Origin: Corallium rubrum
Lineage: Eukaryota > Cnidaria > Anthozoa > Scleralcyonacea > Coralliidae
Assembly (NCBI GenBank): GCA_964035015.1
Contig: OZ036004.1
Coordinates: 9,972,576 to 10,036,575, forward strand
Reading direction: 5' to 3'
DNA: 64,000 nucleotides
The position numbers and the translations under genes were made by a program. Shown here in pieces: positions 37,601 through 52,600 of the stretch. Positions within the stretch are counted from its first letter, which is position 1. Each line of letters starts with the position of its first letter. The notes under the pieces are model-generated. The model worked only from the letters and a program-made list of their open reading frames with translations, searched no databases and was not told the DNA's origin.

Positions 37601-40600
37601 TAATCATGTTAATCAATGTAAATCATGTTAATCAATGTTAATCATGTTAATCATGTTAATCAATGTTAATCAATGTTGATCATGTTGATCATGTCAATTA
37701 TCTTAATCAATATTAATCATGTTAATCAATGTTAATCAATGTTGATCATGCTGATCATGTCAATCATGTTAATCAGTGTTAATCATGTTAATCAATGTTA
37801 ATCATGTTAATCAATGTTGATCATGTTGATCATGTCAATCATGTCAATCATGTTAATCATGTTAATCACGTCAATCATGTTAATCATGTCAATCATGTCA
37901 ATCATGTTAATCACGTTAATCACGTTAATCACGTTAATCACGTTAATCATGTTAATCATGTTAATCATGTTAATCAATGTTAATCATGTCAATCATGTTA
38001 ATCAATGTTGATCATGTTGATCATGTTGATCATGTCAATCATGTCAATCATGTTAATCAATGTTGATCATGTCAATCATATCAATCATGTTAACCATGTC
38101 AATCATGTTAATCATGTTAATAACGTTAAATCATGTTAACTATGTTAATTATGACATTTGTGATAAAACAGTGCGGCTCATTCAGCACTTCCACAATGGC
38201 GATTGATTTGAATATTCTTTTATGTGCATCTTAATAAGCCTTTCTGGCCTCGTTTGTGTGGCTGCAATACAAAAGCATCTTTGCTTCATAGCGAGGCCAG
38301 AAAGGCTAATTAGATGCACATAAAAGAATTTTTAAAGCGGTGGCCCGCCATTATGAAAGTGGTCTATGTCGCCACTCACTTTACAATCACTTTTCTGCAT
38401 TTTTTCAGTCAAACCCAAGCTTTGAATAATCAATACTATTTAAAATTAAATTAATACTAAATTATTCCGAAAGACAAAAGTATTTACTGTCAAAAAGGCT
38501 TGATCTCAATTCGTACCATAAATTGTTTTTGACATTTCAAAAAATGTCAAAAAATTGTCAGCCAGTTGTTGAATAAAATTGCCAGAGTACAGAATTTTAT
38601 TGTAAAACGGAAATTTATTTCAAAATATGTTCCCATACGCAAATGGACATATAGGAATACTTTTTGGTGACAAAATCGAGCAAAACGTTTATGTAAATAA
38701 AAAAGAATTTGTATCAACACCTGATTAAACTAATTTCTTTTGAGCTTTCTTCATGCATTATTTTCAATATTACCAGAATTTGACAAAAGGTTGGATATGA
38801 AAATTATTATTGAGAAAAACATCGTTGTATTGGCAGCTGGACAAACAGTTTGTTCATTTCGTTGCGTTTTACAACAGCTGTTAGGATATGCAATAAGTAA
38901 TAAAGGAAATAGCCGAATAGAATCGCAAATGCTTGGCAACTACAAGAGTAGGCTCGATTTCTTGCCGTATCTCGGGCACCGGAACTTACCCCCCCCCCCC
39001 CCAAGGCGCAGGCCTTAGGAAACTGACATGCAAAGAACAAGAAGTCAAGTGCTCCCATTTTGTAAATGAATTTGAAAACGCTTGTATAACATTGCCTTGA
39101 GTAAATCGAAATTTTTGAAGCCGTACGTTGGAAATTACGAGAAATTACTTAATTTTATAGCAATATTTACAGAAACAAAATTATCCTAAAATTGCTACCT
39201 TTTTGCTTCGCTGCATCTAAAACACTGCCTACACAGCACTCTATATTTTACACTCGGATATTTCTATATTTTTGACTTGTTATTTGGTATAATTACAATA
39301 CATAATAACGTTTTGCTTTGTCGAAAGCGTCGTTAAGAAAATTAAATTATGTGTATAGTCACTATAGACGTATAGTTAAAGTGCAAATGAAGCGAAAATT
39401 AAGTCTGTCTTATTTGAAAGAACACTTAAAATGATAGAGTAACATCTTTTCAAGTTTTTCGTTTCCTTGCTTCGTTCTTGAGATACTTCAGTTTGTTTGA
39501 TATGCAAATTAAACATTTTGAAGTCATGACATGCATAACGAGTTATCGAAAAAAGTTATATATCTTTGATATTGTCAAATATAATTACCTGAAAATCTAC
39601 ATGTTTAGTGTTCTGGGCGAAACATATCCACATGCTTCTTTGAATTAATTTGGTTTGATAATAGCAAAGCTATATAACTTTTTTCAATAACTCATTTTGC
39701 ACGGCATGACTTCAAAATGTTTAATTTGTATATCAAACAAACTGAAATATCTCAAGAACGAAGCAAGGAAACGAAAAACTTCAAAAGATGTTACTCTATC
39801 ATTTTAAGTGTTCTTTCAAACAAGACTGACTTAAATTTCGTTTCATTTGCACTTTAACGTTACGAAGAATGTTTAAAGAGTTGTTTTGGTCATATCTAAA
39901 TTTGGAATATTGAATTAAGTTAGTATTTGCGGACGTGATGCGCCACGTTGCCAAATTTTATTAACGTCTTGTGCCACCTCATCATTTGTACAGTTGCCTA
40001 CCACTTAATGTGTTGTCATGAAAAGCATTTTCAATTTAGTTGATCAAAGGCGGTTAACGCCGTCCCATAATTTATATGTTTAGGTGTAAATTTAAAAAGC
40101 TAAACTAAACTAACTATATTTAAACTGGATAACCCTATCCGTCATATCTAAACTGTTCTCCTGTAAGGGCCATCCCTCATTGGTCTAGTCTAGTATTATT
40201 ACAGGAGGAAACTAAACCAACTTTATTTTACTGGATAACCTTATCAGTCACATCTGAACTGTTTTTCCTGGTCCAGTATAAGGGCCAGTCGTTCTTCATT
40301 GCTCCAATTTTACTACAGGAGGAAACCAGAGCAAACTCACATTTCCTCGAAACATCAGTATTTCATTATCAAAACTATTCTTGGCAGTTCACCACCTTTT
40401 GACTTTGCTCTATAGGCAGTGTTTTATAGGGAAAATAAAAAGATGGTAAACTGCCGAGAGTAGTTTTGATAACGAAATACTGACGTTTCCAGCGGAGCTC
40501 TTCATCAGTGAGAGTAAAATGTAAGAATTAACCTGCCTATAGCAAAAAGCCAAATATAGTCCCTCGTTTCAAGCAAATTAATGCTTTGTAATAAAGTTGT

Positions 40601-43600
40601 CATCTAGTCGTTACTGCAGTTCCTCTATAAGATGGGAAACCCAAGTTCAATCCTTCGTCTGACCTACTACTATTCAGGGATTAATTTTTATAGTTTGTTG
40701 CCCCTAACGTGTCCAGAAACATTGATTTTCTGGTAGAATGCCAACACAAAAACTTTGCATGTAAATACTTCAAACATGAACATTTGACAATTTCATATAA
40801 AAGCTTTACAGAGTAGAGTGCATGTTGACTGTTATGTTAAGGCATTGTTTTGGGGTTTCTTGGGGGGATTTTTTGTTGGTTGTTTTTTACAAGATTCACC
40901 CAAAGGGCAGCGTGCACGTTACAATAGGACACGAAGTCCCCTCCAAAATAACAACACCCACGGTTGTCAACAGGCGTGAACAATGTTGTGCTGCCCGCCG
41001 TGAACAAGTTGTCAACAAGTTGTTCACTTATGGTTCGAACAACTTGTTCACGGATAAATCAACAGTCATGAACAAGTTGTTCCAACAGCAAAATTTTTAT
41101 AGCCAACAACGTTGTTCGCACATGATACAACATGTTGTAACAGCATGACGAAATAAAAACGATGAACAACCATGTTACAACAATGGTGAACATGGTTGAT
41201 GTATCAACACGTTCTTCGGTTGTTACAACGTGCGTGAACAACGGTTGTTGTTTCATCAAGTAGTAACAACTTGTTGAAACAATGATGAACAATGTTGTTC
41301 ATTTATCAATGTTGTTCACAGATGTCAACAAGTTGTTACAGTATTGTTCAGGCAACAATGCTGTAACAACTTGCGAGATTTTTACGCGTGTAGACGGGGT
41401 TAGCACTTTAATGGGTGACCGCTTGGAAATGACCCAGTTGTCGAGCTGGAAACTAATGTGAGTAGAGTTGTAGTTGATCTCTCCTGTGCTTCGAGGTTTT
41501 TCGCCGGGTTCTCAAAGTTAATGTATTTTTTAAACCAATAACAAAATTAGAATTGGATATCATATTTGAGCAGATATTGACGCATGCATTCTAAAATATA
41601 TCGCTTTACATATTTTTCTTTTCTCGAATAATAGTTATTCCACATTAACCATACTTTTATGGATGGTCATTTTTTTGTCCATCCCCTGTATATTTATCTA
41701 AACTTATCATAACTAAACCCTAATCTACATTTGAAAAAGAATACTAAATCTAAACAGTAATTTAATGGAAGAAGATTAAGCGTTAACAAACGTTGTTTAT
41801 AAGTAAAAGTATTTTGGGAACAACAAAGCCAAAAATGGTAAACTGTCGATATTTTTGGTAACGAAATACTGACAACCTGAGTGTTTATCAGAGAGTATAA
41901 TATTCAGAGTTGCCTGAAGGAAGGATATAGTAATCAGAAGACGTCAACTACTTCAAACGTTTGCCAACTTTTCAATAGATCTACGACGATCTAGATGTGG
42001 CAAGCTCGACGACATAGCCTTCAAAACGTTAAAATACAATGTGAATTGAAGTATTTAAAAGAAGGCACGGTATATTGACAATCGTATTTGACGTTTCAAG
42101 CTTGTTTTACATGATTTGAAGTCAACATTCTTCTCATTCTTCGTGAATATATATAAAATTAATCGTCTGGCGTTAGCCAGAACTGTCACTGACTAAAATA
42201 CTAAAGACCAATTCGGACAGGAAAGAGTTATGGAACACCCCCAATTATATATAAAGGATAAAAAGCTTAATGCAGATATTAAGCAGATTGCATTGAAAGA
42301 ACAGTGTTTATAGTGAGGAAGTAATTTTCTGATAAAATGCCAACACAAGAAACAGTTGTCACTGTATACACTCGGCATCCCATCATTAGACAAAGAAAAG
42401 ACATATTTTTAGAATCTCGTATGCTAATGTATATAGATTGCAGTGAAAAAACAGTGTGTTTCTTTTTTTAGATAAAAAGATTGCGGTAAATGACAATTCG
42501 TCTGTTGGTATAGGTCATTAATACGTCATTCAGCTCTGAAGCCATCAGCTTCAGCTCAGCTATTAAAATGTTTAAATATACATGGGGGGTAATAGTAATA
42601 ATAATACAAGGGGAGCACGGATGGCGTGTGCTATTAGGGCGCTGCCTCTCACCAATAGTTAAGCCCGGTTAGACGGGGTTAGTACTTGGATGGGTGACCA
42701 TCTGGGACAACCGCGTTCTCGAGCTTGGGACTCATGTGAGTAGAGTTTAGTTGGTCTCTCCTGTGCTCCGAGGGTTTTTCGCCGGGTTCTCCGGTTTTCC
42801 TCCCTCCGTAAAATCAACACTTTAGGGCTTAGTTGGGATCCGTATTACTTCTCCTGTTACCGCCAGGTACAAATGTTGATAAATAAATAAATAATACATT
42901 AGGCCCTTCCTCAGAGAGAAACGTGACGAAGGGTCTTCGCTCGAAACGTTAGAAACTACGTTCAATATTTTCGGCAGTACTCAAACCTTACTAAGGGCTT
43001 GTTCATATGAGCTGGGCTGGACAGGTGTCACGGTCTCAGCGATCCCCCAGTCTGAGTTATCCCCTAAGACCAACTGCGCAGTTATCCCCTGCTTTTCTGC
43101 ATTGATATTGTCGTTATTCTAACTCAAAAAATACCTATAATCATGGAAACCATACTTTTATCACGTTCTTTTAAACATTTGGTCGCAAGGTAATCCATAT
43201 CATAAGTATAAATATAAAACGTCTGTGATTATTACGAATGACAATACCATGTAACTTGTGTAAATAATAGTTCGCTATTAAAGCTTTCGTCTCGCTAAAC
43301 TCGATACTTCATCAGAGCATCGAAGACTACATATTCTTAGAATTTTAGATGCTCTGATGAAGTATCGAGTTTAGCGAGACGAAAGCTTAGCGAACTATTA
43401 TTTACACGATAGATACATAACTTTATTTTAGCAGGGTAGACCAATCAGCACAATGGCTGGTATCCATAGGGGCCCTGCATATAATAAATAATTACAATCT
43501 GAGTTACATGGTAGTGCCATTCGTAATAATCACAGACGTTTTATATTTATACTTATGATATATTGATTACCTTGCGACCAAATGTTTAAAAGAACGTGAT

Positions 43601-46600
43601 AAAAGTATGGTTTCCATGATTATACGTATTTTTCGAGTTAGAATAACGACAATATCAATGCAGAAAAGCAGGGGATAACTGCGCAGTTGGTCTTAGGGGA
43701 TAACTCAGACTGGGGGATCGCTGAGACCGTGACACCTGCCATTTCATATTAAAGCCTAGTTTCCATATAGTTGTAATTCAGTCGGCGATTGATCGGCGAT
43801 TGTTTGCGATCTTTTACAACAGTCGTGTTTCCATATAGTTGTAATTGTTCCAATTCAAATCGCCGATTCGCTCGGACTGAAGACTTCTCGGTCTTGACAA
43901 AGTTGAGATGAGCTAAGCTTGATATTCAAAAACAAACCGAATGACTAAAACTATGTTTGTGATCATTTTCAGTTTATGTAACATATAGCAAGCATTATTT
44001 ACACGCTCAATAACTTTGCCGCTTCAGTCTCATGTTTCGTGAACGTTTGACGACAGTTGCAAACATTTGATTTGGCGTACGGCATTCAAGTCTTCGAACT
44101 AGTCATTTAGTAGATTTCTTTAACGAAATCGAGGTCTTTTTGAAAGGATTTGACCGGTTTTTGTAAATAATTTTGTGTTTTACGTTGCAAATATCTAGCA
44201 AAAAGTCGCCGACTGTCGGCGATTGATGTTTCCATTAACTGTTCTCGCATCGGCGACTGTTGTAATTGTTGTATAAGTTGAACCTGACTCAACTTCTACA
44301 ACAGTCGCCGACTGTCGCCGATTGCATTACAACAAGCGTTTCCATTAAGTTGTAATTGTTGTAAGACTTGATCGGCGATAGTCGCCGACTGAATTACAAT
44401 AATTACAACTATATGGAAACCAGGCTTAAAAAAGACTTTGTGTTCATATGGGATCTCACCTAGGGCTCCGGGCTGGCTTGCTTCCCACTTGAGCTCGACT
44501 ATGTGAGGAATTTGATATCTGGCTTTGCATATGAAAATTAATGAATGTAACATATTCATCGTTTTCTGGGTTGTTTTGGGTATAAAAAAATGTTTAAAAA
44601 GGGGGGTCCAAATCCGCCAAAGGGGGTCCATATTTACTAGTAGATTTGGACCCCCCGGTCCAAATCTACTAGGAGATTTGGACCGGGGGGTCCAAATCTA
44701 CTGGGGTGTCCAAATCCGCTGTGACACCGACTCATATGAACAGGCCCTAAATTTCAATTTGTATTTCAACACTGCCTATGCAACACACTACTTTTATTAT
44801 ACAATTTAACTGAGCGTAGAAAAAGTTTGCTTCTGTCAGGAAACATAACTAGGATATATAGGAAGTTCCTAATTGAACCATTATATTGGCTGCAATATAA
44901 GTGCCAACCATGCTCAGATAGCAGAACGAAGGTTATATATAACTTAAACTAAACTAAACTAAACTAAACTAAACTAAACTAAACTAAACTAAACTAAACT
45001 AAACTAAAACTAAACTAACCTTATTTATACTGGATAACTCTATCAGTTATATCTAAACTGTTATCCTGGTCCAGTAAGGGCCCACCCTCATTGGTCCAGT
45101 GTTACTACAGGAGGAAACTGGAGTACCCGGAGGAAACCTGTGGTGTTTGGTAGAGTCAAACTGGAAGCACTCTTCTGAAGTAAAATTAAGTCGTCATTTG
45201 TCGGGGAATGATTTACAAGAAGAAAGGAAGTTTAAAGAATTGAAAAATATAAGAAACAACAACTTTGCATGCAATTTTTGACTTTTTGATAACTACAGTA
45301 TAAACAGGCAAGTTAACATGTTTTTTTCTCCATTTCAACTTTAGCGATGGGAATATACCATTCTTGACTTTTAAATTGCAAAATCTTCCTGAGGGAACAG
45401 TCTCCCAGACCACTCCCCCCTATTTTAGCCCCCCTTTCGGGAACCTCAGCTCCTGTGTCAGAAAATTCCTGGCAACACCTCTAGGCTCCTAAAGTAGCAG
45501 TAAGGACACACGTAAAAACGCACAGTCTGAACAACTCTGATATCAGATCTGTTCAGAGAAATGTAGCGACCCTTGATACAGCCTGACAGCTACAGGCATG
45601 TACCAGCGCTGATGTATAAACATTTAGTTAGAATATCTAACAGACTGCGACAGCTCCGTAAACAACATACCTGTTCAGTCTGTTATATCAAACTGATACA
45701 GCAATCTGTTCTGAACAGTCTGTTGCAGAAATCTGTTCTGAACAGTCTGTTGTAGCTGCAGGTATGATACAGATATGATATCATAGGTGTATCATAGCTG
45801 ATACTGCAACAGGCTGTATCGCTACATTTTTCTGAACAGATCTGCCTTCATCAGGTCTGACACAGAGTGTGCGTTTTTGCGTGTGTAATACGAACGCCGG
45901 ATTTTCGGATTGGCCGGCTGATCAGAAATGACTAGCTATTTATTACATCACTGCATGTTTAATACTATATGGCAGAAATCAATTCAAAAGTTCAGCCAGT
46001 CGGCTACTTTGGTCTCTTATAGACTTTCCTGTTGTTATTTCCTGCATGTATTGTATTTTCTTGTCATCTTTATGCAATGTGAACAGGATATGAATCCGTG
46101 ACGACCCTTGGGTAGCTGGATTACTAAAGACTTTTGTATAGATCAGATATAGCGGAACAAAGGAGGTGGAATTACACCCTAGCTCATTTGGATATTGAGA
46201 AAATATTAAAAAAATATATATCTTTTGGGGGGTTGTTCAGGATTTAGGTTCATATCATGGGAAGACATGTGGAAAACACGCTCCAAACATTTCAGATACC
46301 AGAATGAAGGTTGGCTAAGGTTAACTTAAAGGGTTACTAAAGACTTTTGTATTGCTCAGATAGCAGAATATTCATGCTCTTGAAAAAGTCCAAACAAGAG
46401 CTTCAAGACTCGCTTTAAATCAAGGACGAGGGGAAATGTTGTATGAAGACAGGTGTAAAAAGCTTGGCTGGCCGATTCTTTCCGTAGGCCGCGATTATCT
46501 TAGTCTAATTGAATGTTATAAAAATAGTGATTGGTATTTCTGATAATTTAAAATTTAGTGATTTTTTTGAAATGTCGAAATCATCTCGCACTAGAGCCAA

Positions 46601-49600
46601 TCATAGATATAAGCTTTATGTAAAATTGGCTAGGGTGAACTCCTATAAATTTTCTCTTTTTGTTAAAATTATAAGACTCTGGAATAATCTACCTGGTAAT
46701 GTTGTAGAAGCTGATATTAGCATGCTTAAAAACCGTCTGAAACAATACTTAAATATTTAAACATTATTTTAAGAATTAATATTTACTAGATTTTTGTTAT
46801 AATACTTGTTAGAATATTTTTGTTTGGAAGTTGTTATATAGGGCTAACCTCTCAATTTTCCTTCAAGCCCATTTGGACTTGAGAATAAATTTATGGTTTA
46901 TGGAATGAAGGTGAACTTCAAAGGCTAATTAAGGTAGTACTGGAGGCTGAAGTAAACTCTTCCGATCTTAACAGTTTTTGGTCAGTTGGAAGATATAGTA
47001 ATGACAGGTTTGTATGCCAAGTTTTAGATCTCTACCTTTTATACTTTTCGAGATTTGAGCGATCAAACTTTCGTATCTAGGGGCGAATGTTCGCGCCAAA
47101 ACTGAAGGCGAAGGCTGAAAGACAATGGACTGTGTTTGGTCTCCTACAGCGAGTTTTGACAGATTACATTTGCTGCAATCTTTAGGTCATTTTGCGCTTT
47201 TTTAATTTACACTCGCCACTTCTGTTGCTGACTCACTGGAAAAAGGAGCTCCTTTTCCGACCTCTGTTTGGACTAAATAACATGACTGGTAAGTAATAAC
47301 ACAGATAACTTTATTCGCTATTACCTTTGCCAAATAACGTAATGCGTGTAGGTCAGCGACATTTAATCGACTGATTGCGGACTCCGAGATTAAGTCTTCG
47401 TATTGGTATGAAAAGCAAGTCCTCTTTCTTTCAGTTCATAAAGTTCAAAGCAGAAGACACAATCGACCATTAAAAATCGTTAATATGGAGATCAAATTTC
47501 ATTTCTCCACCCCCCCCCCCCCCCTGAACTTAAAAATTCTTTTAAGTATTTTTTTCGAGTTCTACACCACTAAATGTTGTCAAAAACATGTTTAAAAGCG
47601 AATTTAAAAAATTTCGATTTCAGCCTCCAGTACTACCTTAAGTCGTCATTTGCACCAACAGCTCAATCTCTCGGCTACCCCTCTTCATTCGACTCTGAAG
47701 ATTTCAGAGCATGTTTTCTACATTTCACTCCGTGATATGAAGTATGAACCTAAATCCTGAACAGCCCGGTTTGATAGTCAGTTTCAGCTTGCTTTTGAAA
47801 TTCGTTTGTCAACATTCGTTGGAAGGTTGGGAACTTGGTACGGAAGTTCGTTGTGAAGTTCGAATTTAATAAGCTTTGAATTGAATTCCTTTGGTAAAAT
47901 CACAGAGAAGAAGATTATTTGTTGTATAGAATATAATAATATAGATACTTGGTTAAGCAGAAACAAATTGCCGACTTAAATTTGTATCTACCTCGCAACG
48001 TAGTTCGGAACATTGCAACGTATAGTTCGGAATGTTCGTTTCAATTATACATATCGGATTTCAAAAGCAAGCTGAAACGGACTATAATAGATTAAAAGAT
48101 TTAATTTTTTAAAAATATTTTCTCAATATTCAAATGAGCTAGGGTACCATTGGCCACCTTACTGAACTCAGATATAGCAGAACAAAGGTTAACTTAGGCT
48201 AAGATTAACTTAGGGTTACTATAAAATATTTTTGTATAGCTCAGATATAGCAGTGAATGTTAACTTAAGCTAAGGTTTAAACGTAAAGTAATACTTGGTT
48301 ACTAAAGACTTTTGTATTACTCAGATATAGCAGAACGAAGGTTAACTTAAGCTAAGTTTTAAACTTAAAGTAATACTTGGTTACTACATACTTTTGTATT
48401 GCTCAAATATAGCAGAACAAAGGTTAACTTAAGTTAGGGTTAACTTAAAGTAGTACTTGGTTACTATAAAAGATTTTTGTATAGCTCAGATATAGCAACG
48501 AAGGTTAACTTAAGCTAATCTTAACTTAAAGTAATACTTGGTTATATACTAAAGACTTTTGTATTGCTCAGATATAGCAGAACAAAGGTTAACTTAGGCT
48601 AAGTTTAATTTAAAGTAGTACTTGGTTACTATGAAAGATTTTTGTATAGCTCAGATATAGCAGAACGAAGGTTAACTTAAGCTAAGTTTAATTTAAAGTA
48701 ATACTTGGTTACTAAAGACTTTTTTATTGCTCAGATATAGCAGAACGAAGGTTAACTTAAGCTAAGTTTAATTTAAAGTAGTACTTGGTTACTATAAAAG
48801 ATTTTTGTATAGCTCAGATATAGTAACGAAGGTTAACTTAAGCTTACTTTAACTTAAAGTAATACTTGGTTATATACTAAAGACTTTTGTATAGCTCATC
48901 AGATATAGCAGAACAAAGGTTAACTTAGGCTAAGGTTAACTTAAAGTAATACTTGGTTACTAAAGATTTTGTATAGTTAAGATATAGCAGAACAAAGGTT
49001 AGGCCTAACTTAAGCTAAGGTCAACTTAAAGTAGTACTTGGATACTATAAAATATTTTTGCATGGTTCAGATATAGCAGAACAAAGGTTAACTTAAGCTA
49101 AGGTTTAAACGTAAAGTAATACTTGGTTACTAAAGAATTTTGTATTGCTCAGATATAGAAGACTGACAAAGGTAAACTTAGGCTAAGGTTAACTTAAAGT
49201 AGTACTTGGTTACTATAAAAGATTTTTGTATAGCTCAGATATAGCAACGAAGGTTAACTTAAGCTAAGTTTAACTTAAAGTAATACTTGGTTACTATAAA
49301 AGATTTTTGTATAGCTCAGATATAGCAACAAAGGTTAACTTAAGTTAAGTTTAACTTAAAGTAATACTTGGTTACTAAAAGACTTTTGTATAGCTCAGAT
49401 ATAGCAACGAAGGTTAACTTACGCTAAGTTTAACTTAAAGTAATACTTGGTTACTATAAAAGATTTTTGTATAGCTCAGATATAGCAGAACAAAGGTTAA
49501 CTTTAGCTAAGGTTTAAACTTAAACTAATACTTGATTACTAAATACTGCACTTTTGTATAGCTCAGATATAGCAGAACGAAGGTTAACTTAAGCTAAGTT

Positions 49601-52600
49601 AAAGTTAAAGTAATACTTGGTTACTAAAAGTCTTTTGTATAGCTCAGATATAGCAGAACGAAAGTTAACTTAAGCTATAAGTTTAAGTTAAAGTAATACT
49701 TGGTTACTATAAGACTTTTGTATTGCTCAGATATAGCAGAACGAAGGTTAACTTAAGCTAAGTTAAAGTTAAAGTAATACTTGGTTACTAAAAGTCTTTT
49801 GTATAGCTCAGATATAGCAGAACGAAAGTTAACTTAAGCTATAAGTTTAAGTTAAAGTAATACTTGGTTACTATAAGACTTTTGTATTGCTCAGATATAG
49901 CAGAACGAAGGTTAACTTAAGCTAAGTTTAAGTTAAAGTAATACTTGATTACTATAAAGACTTTTGTAATGCTCAGATATAGCAGAACGAAGGTCAACTT
50001 TAGCTAAGGTTTAAACTTAAACTAATACTTGATTACTAAATACTGCACTTTTGTATAGCTCAGATATAGCAGAACGAAAGTTAACTTAAGCTAAGTTTAA
50101 TTTAAAGTAATACTTGGTTACTAAAGACTTTTTTATTGCTCAGATATATAGCAGAACGAAGGTTAACTTAAGCTAAGTTTAATTTAAAGTAGTACTTGGT
50201 TACTATAAAAGATTTTTGTATAGCTCAGATATAGCAACGAAGGTTAACTTAAGCTAAGGTTTAAATGTAAAGTAATACTTGGTTACTAAAGACTTTTGTA
50301 TTGCTCAAATATAGCAGAACGAAGGTTAACTTAAGCTAAGCTTAATTTAAAGTAATACTTGCTTGGTTACTAAAGACTTTTGTATTGCTCAGATATAGCA
50401 GAACGAAGGTTAACTTAAGCTAAGTTTAATTTAAAGTAATACTTGGTTACTATACTTTTGTATAGCTCAGATATAGCAGAACGAAAGTTAACTTAAGCTA
50501 AGGTTTACACTTAAAGTAATACTTGGTTACTAAAAGACTTTTGTAATACTCAGATATAGCAAAACGAAGGTTAACTTAAGCTAAGTTTAATTTAAAGTAA
50601 TACTTGGTTACTAAAGACTTTTGTATTGCTCAGATATAGCAGAACGAAGGTTAACTTAAGCTAAGTTTAATTTAAAGTAATACTTGGTTACGAAAGACTT
50701 TTGTATAGCTCAGATATAGCAGAACGAAGGTTAACTTACGCTAAGTTTAACTTAAAGTAATACTTGGTTACTATAAAAGATTTTTGTATTGCTCAGATAT
50801 AGCAGAACGAAGGTTAACTTTAGCTAAGGTTTAAACTTAAACTAATACTTGATTACTAAATACTGTACTTTTGTATAGCTCAGATATAGCAGAACGAAGG
50901 TTAACTTAAGCTAAGTTTAACTTAAAGTAATACTTGGTTACTAAAAGACTTTTGTATTGATCAGATATATATAGCAGAACAAAGGTTAACTTAAGGATAA
51001 GGTTAACTTAAAGTAGTACTTGGTTGCTATAAAAGATTTTTGTATAGCTCAGATATAGCAACGAAGGTTAACTTAAGCTAAGGTTTAAACGTAAAGTATT
51101 ACTTGGTTACAGACCTGCCAAGTCTCACGGTTTTGCCGATTTTGACTACAATCTCACGGTCTCACGATTCCGTACTCGATTCTCACGATAAATGAAAATC
51201 CTAAAACTAGATTCTAGATTCTTCATTGGTATGATTTCAGTATTTTAATTTACCAAAATTTAGCGACAAAATTAATATGGACATAGATTGTATAGTCTGT
51301 ACTTGTAGATGTAGGACAACTGACAAGTAACGTAGTAATTTAGCAGTCACGAAAAGTTCATTTCCACATCCTCCATTTTGACGATGATATATACCATCGT
51401 CAAAAACAAAACCCAAAAAACAACAACAAAAAGTCTTATTATCTTTTATTAATACTACTATATGAATTGATTTGAACATGAACGTTGTTTTCTCACTATT
51501 TTTGCATTTTTCTCACTATTTTTTGGGAGGAAAAAATTGGATCTCACTGTTTTTGCTTGGGGTAGGTTGGCAGGTCTGTGGTTACTAAAAACTTTTGTAT
51601 TGCTCAGATATAACACAACAAAGCTTAACTTTAGCTAGGGTTAATTTAAAGTAGCACTTGGTTACTATAAAAGATTTTTGTTTAAACTAAGGTTTTAAAC
51701 TTAAAGTAATACTTGGTTACTAAAGACTTTTGTATTGGTCATGAGATAACAGAAATAACGTCACTGATTATCCTATCAGTCACAACTAAACTAAAACTGT
51801 TCTGTAAGGGCCATCCCTCATTGGTCCAGTGTTTCTGCGGAAGGAAACTGAAATATCCTGAGAAAAGTTTTAGGAAAGAAAACTTAAAAATTCTTATGCC
51901 TAATAACTACTGGCCCAAATTGTAATTCTTACTTCTGATTTTGGGTAATGAAATCTGGTGAAATCTAATAAAACCAATGCAATTAGCATCACAAAAATTT
52001 ACTTACATGTAGAATACATAAGTAGAATCCTAAAAGTAGTTCCCCCCCCCCCTTACTTTCGGTTTTGTCCACTGGCAGCTACTTTTGGAAATTTTTAGGA
52101 CATCTCAATAGTCCTGTTTACACGGTCAAAATTTAAGCGGGATTTGAGCCACATGGGACTTTAAGCGGGCTTAAAATGTCCGTGTAAACAGATCAGCGTA
52201 AATTAATCACGATTAGTTTGCACCACCTCAAGGAGGTGGATTAAACTGAGCACGATCAGTTAATCGCGCTTAACTACTTGGCCGTGTAAACGCAACGGGA
52301 TTGAAAAACGCTTGCTATTAATACGGTGTTATTAATACAATATTCAATAAAATGCATTTTTTTTGCCATTATTCTCTTTCTTTCTTTTAGCTATTACTCT
52401 TTCTCGTTTACCATGTCTTCCGTTGTTCTTTAACGCACGCTAGCCATACGAAGCTTCCAAAACCAAAAATATAGCACGTCCGCCATGTTGAATAATGGTG
52501 TACGTGTTTTAGTAAGGGATTATTAAAGTGTATATGAAACTAAAATTAAGTTTGTCTTATTTGAAAGAACTCTTAAAATAATGGGGAATATCAATTTACA

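Larger units (their letters stand above)
42995..44747. mobile_element. TAA-flanked TIR element holding two nested elements
   Basis: TIRs GGGCTTGTTCATATGAG and CTCATATGAACAGGCCC with TAA at 42992-42994 and 44748-44750 (PIF/Harbinger-like). Contains the 43028-43738 inverted repeat and the 43753-44426 element. No transposase recognised. Confidence 0.75.
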
